From positions 1,074,001 through 1,138,000 of the forward strand of contig SMSO01000036.1 in assembly GCA_004764695.1 (NCBI GenBank): 64,000 bases of DNA, given 5' to 3'. The notes under the pieces are model-generated. The model was not told the DNA's origin. It was given only the letters and a program-made list of their open reading frames with translations, and ran no database searches. The stretch comes from Schizochytrium sp. TIO01 (taxonomy: Eukaryota > Sar > Bigyra > Thraustochytrida > Thraustochytriidae). A program made the translations under genes and the position numbers. This document shows positions 1 through 10,473 of this stretch, piece by piece; positions within the stretch are counted from its first letter, which is position 1, and each line of letters opens with the position of its first letter.

Positions 1-3000
1 TAAAAATGCATGGTACACGCAGAGCACTTCAACAATATCACGACAAATTGTTGGCGGTCTTGGATGACTTAGGTCGAGAGAGTCCAACCGTGTTGAAATA
101 TTTTCATATTTATAGGTAACCCTTACCATTGTCCGCATTATATTTATAGATCCCCAATTTTAACAGTAGGACAGTGATGAATATAGAACTACAACTCTAT
201 GGTTCTACATGTACCAACATAAATTTTAGAGATAAAACAAGTATCCCTAATTTCAAACTAGATCAGCAGGAACTCCAGACTTATGTGGGCAATCTGAATA
301 CCGCTTGAACCCTACTCTAGGCAGAATTGTTTGATCTCAAGATTGTGGTCGTAGTGGACGAAATACCCAGACGCAAGATTGCTACTAACCTAAAAAAGCA
401 AGAATTGGAAACTTTAACACCCCTATCGAGCAACACTGCATCGACCGATATCTCCTTCCTTCCTCTGCGCTGTTCAAGACTCGCATGATGGTCTGGCCCA
501 TACAAAACGGGCTGCCTCTAATGCGATCCACCGTTTTCATCGCAGCAAGGGACAAAACGCTCCTAGATTCTTAATTATTTTAAAATCTTTTTAATTCTTC
601 TTCTAATAATATTTTAATTGTACGACTATGTTTAATACTTTTAATTTGAAAATAAAAATAAAATAAGGATAAATATCATGGATTATCTTTTTAAATGATG
701 CAAATCATAACAAAATCCTCATCGATCAATGAGTATTTAAAGTGCTAACTACTAACTACTATTGCAACCTATACACTTTCTAATCGCACTTAAACCGTGA
801 CTCATAAAGAAACAACTTCGCAATTAACATATTTTAACGAACCCACCCCTACTCGAAAGCCTATGCTGCCTCTACTAGGGATATAACGGGCATTTATTTC
901 ACTAATGTTCACTTTGGGAATGGCCTTCTGGGTGTTCTCTCAGAAGAAGTCAGAGTCCTTCCTCAAGAGCTTTCCCATAAGAGCGCCTTCTTCCAGGCTG
1001 CTTGGAACTTGCTCGTTGACGGCGCATTGACGGATTGCTCTCAAGTTTTGCGATGAACTATTTGGAACCAGGGAACACGATGCGAACACAGCTTGGTCTT
1101 CAAGTTTGGTTGGTGACCATCAGCGTAGCAGGTCATATATAATTACCGATGACTACCCAGGTGCCTTGGTATCTGCTTAGCTGATGCCCGGTCTTAGGCT
1201 ATTTGGGTTCTTGCTCTTCGATGAATTGCGTGAACTTGAAGTGGGAGATGTGCGCGTGGAGATCACTTGTAAAGATTGGTTTAAGGAAAAGTAAATCCTT
1301 CATCGCTCCGAATAACAAGCAGGACGAACTTTGACCTCGAAATGGCGAAGGATATGAGAAATGTGCCGTCATGAAATCTTCGAGCTAACGGAGGATGATG
1401 ATACTACTTCGTTTAAGTAGGGCCTTTTGTGCTTGCTTAGCTCCTTTAAAAGTTAAAGCTTGCCCTGCTAGAGTGAATACAGATAGAGTAAGTGCAGACT
1501 TGGGTCAAGTCAGGCAAAGAGCATCTACATTGACAGAAGACAGCATCATCTCACTAATATCCGCATACCGTAACGAATGCCATTGTGGACTTCAGAGTAT
1601 AATATCAAAAAGGGTATTAGATGGAGCGCGAAGCTGTACCGAGGTCGAAGAAGACAATTATATTAGTCTTATTTAATTGCGAGGTTATAATTTATACTAA
1701 TTAACCCTGTACCCGCGCTCCAAAACCATAGCGTGAAATACCAAGGGCGTGGAGAACATCACCGAAGTTCGGGTTTGACAATTGTTTTCATTCATATGCT
1801 TTTGCAGACTCTTGCTCAAGAGATGAAAGAGAAACAGGATGAATAACTCCTCGTTCCAATTTACTTTTTCTAAAACTAGTTCATAACAGCGCTTGGGAAG
1901 AGAGTAGTAGTCTAAAGTTTCATGAAAGACTGTTTAATTATGTTACTTTGAATTGTTCTGCTCGTTTTAAAATTAATAACTCAGATAATGACTTCATGGT
2001 CTTCTATGCCTTGCATGTACTCTAGTACTATAGGGTAGATAGATGAAATCTAAAATGGCCCTTCATTAGATACCGAGTTAGTTCAGACGTGCATTTACTA
2101 TGTAGCACTTCTTTGATTCATGATATTCGTCCGCCAAGTTGTAGAGAGCTAAAGTGAAATGTTTTTCATTGTGTAGACTTATAGGAAATTCATCTGTGCT
2201 GCCTCAGCAGAAAAGAGGAATAAAGGCTCGATGAGGGTTTGATCAGAGGAGTGCAACCGTATTACATATTTTTCTTTGAGTTGGGACTTTTAGTCATACA
2301 AGCGCATCTAGAATATTACACACAGGACGCAGCTACTGACCTTTGCACCAAATTCTTTTATAACCATCTGTATGTGCAGAGTAACTGCGCGTATTTTCAC
2401 CTCAGAAGTTCAGACGTGCCTGATCTCTCCCAGCTGTTAAAGGGAAAGGTCTTTTGGCAGGACAATTTTCCATATTCCTGATGACGGTTGTTGGTTCCTT
2501 GTAGACCATCAAAGGTAGAATTGAATGGCCCTTCAAAAACTACAACAAAAAACTACAACAAAATAAAACAGAACAAAACAAACTGATGCCTTGTTCTTGA
2601 GGTCTCGTGCTTAGTTTAGCGACATATGCTGCCAAGATTCTATAAGGTATCGCCTGGGTTGCATGCATGGAGGATGTCAAACAAGTTTAATGCCTCTTGT
2701 TGTATCTCTGTTAGCTGTGCTTTGTATAAAAATGCTCCAAGCAGCACTCTGAAATCCCCGTGTAACCTCAACGCAAAAGCCCCCTACTATAGCACTTATA
2801 CACCTCTCTCTAACAAAACACATACTGATCATAATTTGTGCGTGCTCTTTCAAAAATCTAACGTGTTGGGCAACTGCACCATCTTTTGCAAAGAGGAAAA
2901 CGTGAAAAGGTTGTTCAACACAAAACCCCGCATAGCTTTATTGCCCAGGGATATGGGTTAAGGATGGTGACATTTGACGTGTTTTTGTAGCCTGTGTTGT

Positions 3001-5158
3001 CTGGATTATAGAATCAGGATTAGTTCTGAGGTGCAGAAGCCCTGTCTATATTCACGTCATGACACGTAATGATGCATCTCTTGATCACGATCAGCGTGTT
3101 CTTTTTCTGTCAGAATCTGACTTAAGGTGACTCCGAAATCAGTCATTACCATGGGAAAATGGATGTTTGCCATTTATTTGGCTACAACACAAGCTAAGCT
3201 AAGGTATGCTCTGCTTTGTTCGTCGTAACTATGATTTGGGGGTTGTACAATTATTGTAATGCAAATATTTCGATGTGCATCAAAATTTTACCTGGTCCTG
3301 GCAACTGTGAGAAGGAACATAGTGCCCCAAGGCCATCGCAGTTGACACAAGTTACTCCAAGGTGGCTAGCCATGTTGTTTAAATAGTCCACTGGAAACCA
3401 ATTTCCTGAAGTCCCAGCTCCAATATATTTCTAAGCTTAGATATAGTTTTTAAAAGGCAGTACATCTTATCAATTTCCGTCTACAAGAAAGGCTCCCAAT
3501 CTTCTTTTGACATATTTCTTCTTTCTTTCTTTCTTTCTTCTCATAAGTTTTCATTAAGAGGTACCTCCTGATAGTTCTTCAATACATAATATAGTCAAGA
3601 GACAGTTCCCCATCATGGTGAGAAAATATTTTGAGAATCCGTTTGTATGCCATCAGCCATCTGAGTTGAGGGACCTCTTGCTGGTCTGTAGTTACAGGGG
3701 CGGGACAGGAAAAACGCCACATTTTAAAGACGTACGTACTTGCACGATTCGCTGTCCCTGGTCAAAGCAAATTACGAGTAGGTCATAGGTACTCCTATTT
3801 ACCTTCTAGGCTACGTCAGCAACGACATGCAATCGCAAATTAACAGCTCTACAAGACACTTCAACACTAGCACCATAGAACGGACGCGGCCACACAGCAA
3901 CGTCCTCCAGCGGACGAAGACATGCAAGAAGTAGCACAGAATAAGTGTACTCTGGAATAACTCCTGAAAATTTCAATCTTCACTTTCATCAATCTCTTCA
4001 GGAAAGTTTAGGAAGAACTCCTTCTTACTAAATGTTGGGTTTCCTCACCATTGGTAGTACTATCGTATGAACTATCTAGCTTCTATTACCTATCTCCTAG
4101 ATAGCACCTCCTATGATTTACTGTAGTAGCGAGAACTTGTGAGTTCTACCTGAGAATGTTAAACCCTAGTTGCAAAAGTAGTCTACTTTTATATGGAATG
4201 TGTTTCGAATAGCGGAATAGGGTTATACGGACTGAATAAGCGAGCAACTTATGTATCCGTTGGACGGACAGAACTGTACTGAAGATTTGAGTAAGATATA
4301 AGAGTTGGTTCTGCTGGTCTCAGTTTGGTTCGATAGGAATGGAATAATGCTGGCGTTTACATGCTTTTGACGTGGATGTTTGCCGAAAGTGGATTTGTTG
4401 CCCCCTCCTCTAACTTCCTGCAATTTGTCGGATGAAGAGGCCGGCTTCCTCCAGAATTTGATGATGTTCGCTGCGACAAACAAATTTGTAGAGGCAATTT
4501 AATAGATCCTATGGTTCTACCTGATTAAAGCATCGGTGGGAAAACAATTGTATTTAGTGAAATTGAGGGAACAATGAATTTAAATATTGCTTTAGAAAGG
4601 CACAAGGAAGCGAAGGGTGTGTACGTAGTCTGTTCTTTGGTTCTCACGTTGGGGCTGTGCAGAAGTTGCCGACCCGTATATTTACGTCGACATGATGAAA
4701 ATAATCACAGAGCTGGTGAGCTATATGTACGTCGGATGCAAAAGAACTTGGTTCTTCATACCGCTGGTCTAGACTTGGTAGTTTCGTCATACTCGAGCGG
4801 CGTTCGGCCAAGTTGTGGCCGCAGGCTGGACTGCACCATAGTGGGTGTGTGGTTGCTAAACAATCACTTAAACGTTGTGAAATAAGCTAAGATTCGACTA
4901 AAGAAGAGTTGAAGATTAAAGTTTGAGATTATTGTGTGTAGGCTCTAGACTCTTGAAGCAAACCTTGCTTTGTCCGTACGGCTTAGCTTGCCTACTGGTC
5001 TGGTAGTAGACAGCGAGGTGGACGACGTTAACAGCAAAGCTGAAGCGCTTAGCTGAAGACTACGCGCGCTTGCTTAGAAAGAGGCAGACTTCAAATTATA
5101 ATTGGTGTTTCTCACGCTTTAGACTTCAGAGTCTGAAGTGCCTCGCCTAATTCACAGC
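1..5158. other. Gene-poor left flank, no convincing gene
   Basis: About 5 kb without a reading frame that looks coding. The longest ATG-started frames here (1395-1676, 93 codons, and 2626-2961, 111 codons, both +) have no recognisable domain, irregular composition and nothing that looks like a family motif. An AT-rich stretch lies at about 570-720, and a short CTTT tetranucleotide run at about 3516-3540. I saw no terminal inverted repeats, reverse transcriptase or transposase motifs, though decayed elements could be missed by eye. Confidence 0.6.
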
Positions 5159-8100
5159 ATGTCAGGGCAACGAAGACAGGCTGTCCGCTCAAGTAATTTA
5201 GAGGATGAGCCGAATAGAGACATACATTCAACACAAAACAATGACTTTCAAAATCTCTCACGTAAGGAACGGATTGCTCGACAACGCGAGGAGCGCTTGC
5301 GGAAAGAAGCTGAGCGATTAGAGCAAGAAGCTATGGAAGCTTCGAGAGAGAAACTTCGAAAACAAATCGCAGACAATCTCGTTGCGTCTGGTAAAGTTTC
5401 AAGAGACGAAGCAAATAAGTTATCTCTTCGCCAACTTCTAGAGCGCTCACCTAACTCTGACTCTAATACTCTCCGACGCCTCTCGACACGTAGTTTAATC
5501 GAAACTATGAAAGAAAGGAGTTCTAGTCGAAACGACTCATCAAGGAGCAGAAGTACTACACCAAGTGAAGCTCAGAAGGATCCAAATACGCAAAAGCAGA
5601 AAGCAGAAACGCGGAGTTCATCGGTAGCCTCGGAAGATGCCACTGAGGAAAATTCCATGGTTGAAATGGCAAACAACTCACCTTCCGAGGCCCAATCGTA
5701 TAACATGATGCAGTCAGCTACACAACAACTCAAGCTACCTGGTGCTTCAGGAGCTCCATCAAATTTACTTCAAACTATCAGTGGTGAAATGAATCAGAAA
5801 TACTCCTCATCTAGCAGTTCTCAGCCTTCGGATAACAGCGAATCCAATGATCGCCGTGGCTCAAGTCAAAGTCGCAAAGAGCGCTTAGCGGCTGCAAAAA
5901 TGGCAAGAGAAGAGGCAGCAGCTATGTTGGAAGCAGAGAAGGCTGCGGCTAAGGCAGAAGCAGCTCGTCAGGCAAGGATAGCTCGTTTGGCAAAAGAGGG
6001 TTTGTACACAGAGGAAGCTCTTAACTCAGAGAATTCTCGTCAAGCAGAAGCTGCCCGACAAGCAGAAGATGCCCGACAAGCAGAAGATGCTCGTCAAGCA
6101 GAAGATGCTCGTCAGGCAGAAGCTGCTCGCCAGGCAGCAGAAGCTGCTCGTCAGGCAGAAGCTGCTCGTCAGGCAGAAACTGCTCGTCAGGCAGAAGCTG
6201 CTCGTCAGGCAGAAACTGCTCGTCAGGCAGAAGCTGCTCGTCAGGCAGAAGCTGCTCGTCAGGCAGAAGCTGCTCGTCAGGCAGAAGCTGCTCGTCAGGC
6301 AGAAGCTACTCGTCAAGCAGATGTTGCTCGTCAAGCCAAAGCTGCTCGTCAAGCCGAAGCTGCTCGTCAAGCCGAAGCTGCTCGTCAGGCTGAAGCTACT
6401 CGCCAGGTTGAATCTGCCCGCCAGGCTGAAGCTGCCCGTCAGGCTGAAGTTGCCCGTCAGGCTGAAGCTGCTCACCGGCTAAAAGAAGAATTTCAAGGCT
6501 CAGAGTATTCCCTCCGGCAAACAGATAATTTAATGGTGCTATCAAGCGAATCAGTAAATCCAAACGATCGACAGCTAGTTATTGACGTGCAAAATAGCAT
6601 CAAACCTTATCCCAAAAGCACCTCAAGCCCATCGTCATCAAAAGTTCCATCGCCACATACCAAGCCTAGCGCAATTCTACCGCCTCGAGATGAGAGTCCA
6701 ATCAGTAGAACCTCGCAGGAAACACAGCCCGGATCCCCTAGATATAACCTTGATATTCCTTTCGTGGATGTGTCGCCCAATGGTGGTTCACCCAATGAGG
6801 ACTTTTACGATTTATTGCGACAAGCTTCACGAGAAAGGGTGTATCAAGAAGAAAATAAGGAATATGGAGGGTCTTCCCGCACAGGAACTTCGTCATATGT
6901 GTATGATGATCATCATAATTCCATGAAGGTTTACTATGACGCCAATTCTGTTGTAGAACATGATTCGGAGAGCGGAGAGCCGACTATTTGTGGTGCTCGT
7001 CGAGTGGAGTCTCCTGTGAAATTAAAAAAGAAGCAACTCCTAACATGTGCCATTTATGGAGAAATTCCTCCACCTGATATTAAGATTCAACCTATTCGAG
7101 CCAGCAATACCCATGGCCCCGCTCGGCCTGGGGCGAAGAAGAGAACTGGAAATATGGCAGAGAAAAAATCAAGTATGCCCTTGGTGTCTTCGCACGGCGG
7201 CTATTCCGGTAATGTTCAAACATCCAGTGCTATGCGAAATACTCAACACCACCAGCATCAGCCAAGACAACATCACCATCACAATCATCAGCCAGCCCGC
7301 AGTGAGGAGGCACGACCTCACCAAGCACACAATTCTCATCAATATAACCCTCTAGGATATGTTGACGCGTATGGTGCCGTGCTGCCAGCAGCTCGACAGG
7401 AGCATTCTTCATTTGAAGACGATGCTCGAAGTGATGTTCGTAGTGAAGCAGGATCAATGGTAGTATGTATGTCTATGAAGCGAATGCCTACAGTTCCAAC
7501 CTCCCCTCGAAAGAACACCGAGTTCAACAGTCCACGCGTTCAGAGGGCCCGCCCACAAGCCGTGAATACTTCAAGGCCAATGTCTTCTGACACAAATCGA
7601 ACACAATACGGATCTCCAGTTCAGTCGCCTGTACAATCTCCAAAATATTATACCAAACAATCGTCAGGTTACAATACAGCAAATACGTCTATGCAATCAC
7701 CAATGTACTCGCCCACCAGTAAGGCATCGCCGATGGCTCCTCCTCCTCTGAGCCCAAGCCAACTTCAGTACAAAAGTGCATCTGATTATGCAAGAGCAAG
7801 TATTGGTACACGGTCTCCCCATCCACGGCCTCGTCAACAACGACAAAGGACGAAGTCTATATCCAAAGGGAAATCAAAGCCAATGGCTCGAAAGAGCAGT
7901 GTTTTGCAGAAGGATCGTGTTAAAGAGTATCACTTTTCTCCAGAGGAGCTAAATAAGGTTTCTCGCAAGTGCCGAGGTAAGATTGAAGCATTTATTGGAC
8001 GCGCAAGGCTTGAAGCTGGTGGAGCCAATAACCTGTCTGCAAGTAGTATGATTCAAGTCAGCGCCCAAGATCTTGCAGATGTCAACTCTTTGCTTACGAG

Positions 8101-8629
8101 CTTTGAGGATGAATATCGACGCCTCTCCCAGCTTAAAAACACACGATTGATCGCTGATCGTCAGGCTCTTGTTGCTATTCAGGAGCTTTTGGAGCAAGTA
8201 GAAGCAAACGTAGATGTGCAACTTTTGGAGTCTGAAATTCCTGCTATCACAGGAGGTGAAGACAGTGATGACATAAAAGCTGAGTTGAGCTCTACTTCGC
8301 AAGCACAGCTTTGGATTCAACAAGCTAGAGCAGTGAAAGAAATTTTGATGCGAGAGATCGGACCTCGACCGGGCCATACCATTCCGGATAATGTAAGTGT
8401 TGTGGCTGTTTGCGATAACTTTTCTGTTGCTGAGGGGGAGCAGAAAGGTAATCCTGCACTATCCGCTGACTTTCTCCCAACTGTTGCTGTGCAAGCTCTC
8501 GAGGTAGCGTGCGGGCTTACACGAACCTTCCAGCAAGCATGCCAAGAAGGCCTTGAGTCTGCAGACAAAATTATCCGTCAGCTTTATGCTAGACAGGACA
8601 GGTTGACTCAGCAACAGCAACTCCAATAA
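5159..8629 (+). CDS. Large coiled-coil protein with AARQAE hexapeptide repeat array
   Basis: A 1,156-residue protein, no family recognised. The frame is open from a GTG at 5138, but the first ATG is at 5159 and is taken as the start. Residues about 40-75 are rich in Arg, Glu and Lys and predict coiled coil. A Ser-rich linker follows, then a second charged helix near 240-290. From about residue 293 to 440 a six-residue unit (AARQAE and variants such as DARQAE or TARQAE) repeats some two dozen times, which should form one long charged helix. Residues about 450-900 are low complexity, rich in Ser, Pro, Gln and His, with SP motifs that could be phosphorylated. The last 230 residues (from about 920) are more ordered, apparently helical and without repeats, ending in a Gln-rich tail. 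No membrane segment or signal peptide is seen. A cytoskeletal or scaffold role is only a guess from architecture. The gene is real: long, single-frame and ordered at both ends. Confidence 0.85.
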   Translation: MSGQRRQAVRSSNLEDEPNRDIHSTQNNDFQNLSRKERIARQREERLRKEAERLEQEAMEASREKLRKQIADNLVASGKVSRDEANKLSLRQLLERSPNSDSNTLRRLSTRSLIETMKERSSSRNDSSRSRSTTPSEAQKDPNTQKQKAETRSSSVASEDATEENSMVEMANNSPSEAQSYNMMQSATQQLKLPGASGAPSNLLQTISGEMNQKYSSSSSSQPSDNSESNDRRGSSQSRKERLAAAKMAREEAAAMLEAEKAAAKAEAARQARIARLAKEGLYTEEALNSENSRQAEAARQAEDARQAEDARQAEDARQAEAARQAAEAARQAEAARQAETARQAEAARQAETARQAEAARQAEAARQAEAARQAEAARQAEATRQADVARQAKAARQAEAARQAEAARQAEATRQVESARQAEAARQAEVARQAEAAHRLKEEFQGSEYSLRQTDNLMVLSSESVNPNDRQLVIDVQNSIKPYPKSTSSPSSSKVPSPHTKPSAILPPRDESPISRTSQETQPGSPRYNLDIPFVDVSPNGGSPNEDFYDLLRQASRERVYQEENKEYGGSSRTGTSSYVYDDHHNSMKVYYDANSVVEHDSESGEPTICGARRVESPVKLKKKQLLTCAIYGEIPPPDIKIQPIRASNTHGPARPGAKKRTGNMAEKKSSMPLVSSHGGYSGNVQTSSAMRNTQHHQHQPRQHHHHNHQPARSEEARPHQAHNSHQYNPLGYVDAYGAVLPAARQEHSSFEDDARSDVRSEAGSMVVCMSMKRMPTVPTSPRKNTEFNSPRVQRARPQAVNTSRPMSSDTNRTQYGSPVQSPVQSPKYYTKQSSGYNTANTSMQSPMYSPTSKASPMAPPPLSPSQLQYKSASDYARASIGTRSPHPRPRQQRQRTKSISKGKSKPMARKSSVLQKDRVKEYHFSPEELNKVSRKCRGKIEAFIGRARLEAGGANNLSASSMIQVSAQDLADVNSLLTSFEDEYRRLSQLKNTRLIADRQALVAIQELLEQVEANVDVQLLESEIPAITGGEDSDDIKAELSSTSQAQLWIQQARAVKEILMREIGPRPGHTIPDNVSVVAVCDNFSVAEGEQKGNPALSADFLPTVAVQALEVACGLTRTFQQACQEGLESADKIIRQLYARQDRLTQQQQLQ
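6028..6477 (+). repeat. 18-bp coding minisatellite (AARQAE array)
   Basis: In-frame tandem copies of an 18-bp unit, consensus GCTGCTCGTCAGGCAGAA, run through the middle of the coiled-coil gene. The central copies (about 6125-6300) are nearly identical at DNA level, while the flanking copies differ at synonymous and non-synonymous sites. Long open frames on the other strand and in other frames here are by-products of the repeat. Confidence 0.9.
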
Positions 8630-9271
8630 ACGCTGCACCAGCAACAAATCATAATCCTTCTTGAATGAGCGAGGAAATATATACTTTGCAGAGCTTATTT
8701 TCGTTTGAGCACACCCTTTTCTTACATGGTCCTTTTTGATGGGTTTCTTTCATAAATTTTGAAGTATAGAACTATTGAGAAGAAGTGATTTATCAAAAGG
8801 TACACTCACGATGTTATTCATAAAATTGTGTTTATTAAAAGTAATTCGAAGAAGTTTATGTGTACCCATTGAAGGAACTTTATTTCTGCGAAGCTACCAA
8901 ATGAGCTGCTAAGCTTTAAAAACTACAAATGAAGTTCTTCCACGTATTTTAGCCAACGCCAATAAATGTGCTGCCGTCACTTCAACAATACACTTGCCAG
9001 GCGGACCTAAGTCCTTTACCTAGTAACAATTTTCTCACTTCTCTGTCTCGTAACGAAAAACCATTAAGACTTTCTTCTTCAAGACTTGCCGGTCATGTTT
9101 GGTGAAGAGTAAGGCTTGCTCCTCTCCGATTGATACTTGGTTTTACGCTTCTACACTGTGCTTGCTTATCTCAGCTAGAGTGGCCTATAGATCTAGAGGA
9201 ACTAAAACGGAACACCTCGCAAGCCAGCGCGCATAACAAATCAAAAGACCAATAGCATTGCTAGTTGATCA
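8630..9271. other. Intergenic, convergent gene ends
   Basis: About 640 bp between the ends of two convergent genes. It is AT-rich just after the coiled-coil gene (8690-8900). No frame of note, no repeat, and no clear polyadenylation signal that I could single out. Confidence 0.5.
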
Positions 9272-10411
9272 CTAAATGCCCATGACAAGGATTGGGTCAC
9301 CAATGACATCCATCTTCAGGGTTACCCCCAAACCAGGCTCAGAGGAGGCCTTCATGCAGCCATTGATGCGAGTAGGAGCACCCTTGGCGGTCTGAATTGT
9401 TGCATACGAGTTAAAATCAGTGGACGCAAAGCGAGCCTTTTCTGGCGTAGAATGCGCCAGGTGTGCGATAGCTGCAGTGGTCACATCACCACCCCAAGAG
9501 TCTTCGATTGTCATGCTATATCCAAGACTGGCACAGAGGTCGCGGATCTGGCGAGCCTTAGTAAGGCCTCCGACCTTGCTAATTTTCAGGTTCACACAAT
9601 CCATTGCACCGTCCTTATGGGCCTGGATGACTGCGTGTAGAGAGTCAATGCTCTCATCAAGAATGAATGGGTGAGTTGTGCGTCTACGCACGGAAAGGCA
9701 CTCATCATATGTGTTGCAGGGTTGTTCAATGTAAATATCGATGTCCTTGGTGGCTTCAATAACACGTGCAGCTTCGTGCAAACTCCATCCCTTGTTTGCG
9801 TCGGCAACAAGAGTGCAGGTCTCATCGAGGACTTCAGCCACGGCCCGAATTCGCTTGATGTCTTCCGCTACAGAGTCGCCGCCAACCTTGAGCTGGAACT
9901 TCTTATAACCCTGAGCACGATATTCTGCAACACGAGCTGCCATGGTTTCGGGATCCTCCTGGGAAATTGCGCGGTATAACTCGATGTACTCGCCGAAACG
10001 ACCTCCCATGAGCACGCAAACGGGCTGATCTGTGAGCTTGCCCAAAATATCCCAGCAGGCCATGTCGATTGCAGATTTCACGTACTCGTGACCCATCAAA
10101 GCCTGATCCATGATCTCGTTGATCCTGCCCAGTTGCGTAGGGTCCTGGCCCAAGATTGCAGTTGCGAGCTCTTGAATGCCGTACCGTACACCATTTGCAT
10201 ATGCCGGCAAATACGCAGATCCCAGAGGAGTGGCTTCGCCCACGCCCTCAATGCCACGGTTCGTGCGAATTCTGATGATTGTAGAGTCGAACACATCGAC
10301 GCTGCGACCATTCGACATCTTGTATGAGCCCTCGTACAGAGGCAAGTCCACGCGGTACACGAGGATCTCGGTAATATGAATGTGTGGACGCCCCGCCATC
10401 ATGCCGGACAT
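9272..10411 (-). CDS. Enolase-superfamily (MR/MLE) enzyme, probable cis-3-hydroxy-L-proline dehydratase
   Basis: A 379-residue member of the mandelate racemase/muconate lactonizing enzyme group, at full family length. The capping domain covers residues 10-130 and the barrel follows. Visible active-site features are the strand FQLKVGG (172-178, catalytic Lys175), VADANKGW with metal ligand Asp204, YIEQP with Glu229, LDES with Asp252, NLKISKVGG with the second lysine region (276-279), and IEDSWGGD (302-309). From memory, the closest family is cis-3-hydroxy-L-proline dehydratase and hydroxyproline-betaine epimerases, where FQLKVGG and the SWGGD loop are also found. Such an enzyme would remove water from or epimerise a proline derivative at C-alpha. 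The first Lys of the usual KxK motif is Gln173 here. No targeting peptide is evident, so it is likely cytosolic. The family is mainly bacterial, so gene transfer is plausible. Exact substrate is inferred, the superfamily is certain. Confidence 0.88.
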   Translation of the reverse strand: MSGMMAGRPHIHITEILVYRVDLPLYEGSYKMSNGRSVDVFDSTIIRIRTNRGIEGVGEATPLGSAYLPAYANGVRYGIQELATAILGQDPTQLGRINEIMDQALMGHEYVKSAIDMACWDILGKLTDQPVCVLMGGRFGEYIELYRAISQEDPETMAARVAEYRAQGYKKFQLKVGGDSVAEDIKRIRAVAEVLDETCTLVADANKGWSLHEAARVIEATKDIDIYIEQPCNTYDECLSVRRRTTHPFILDESIDSLHAVIQAHKDGAMDCVNLKISKVGGLTKARQIRDLCASLGYSMTIEDSWGGDVTTAAIAHLAHSTPEKARFASTDFNSYATIQTAKGAPTRINGCMKASSEPGLGVTLKMDVIGDPILVMGI

Positions 10412-10466
10412 TGTAGCTCGAACTGAGTTTCAAGCTGTCAGTGGTCAACCAATTTCAATCCTCGAG

Positions 10467-10473
10467 TATATAT
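10467..10473 (-). promoter_or_regulatory. Possible TATA box of the MR/MLE gene
   Basis: TATATAT lies 56 bp upstream of the ATG at 10411, read on the minus strand. Spacing suits a TATA element with a short 5' leader. Such motifs are common in AT-rich intergenic DNA, so this is weak. Confidence 0.3.

Noticed and set aside
1395-2961. Short ATG frames (93, 80 and 111 codons) in the left flank
   Set aside because: No recognisable domain and no bias towards coding composition; they look like chance frames in spacer.
6026-6482. Long frames in other phases and antisense across the AARQAE array
   Set aside because: The 18-bp repeat is a multiple of three, so every frame without a stop in one unit stays open throughout. 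The products are artefact repeats.
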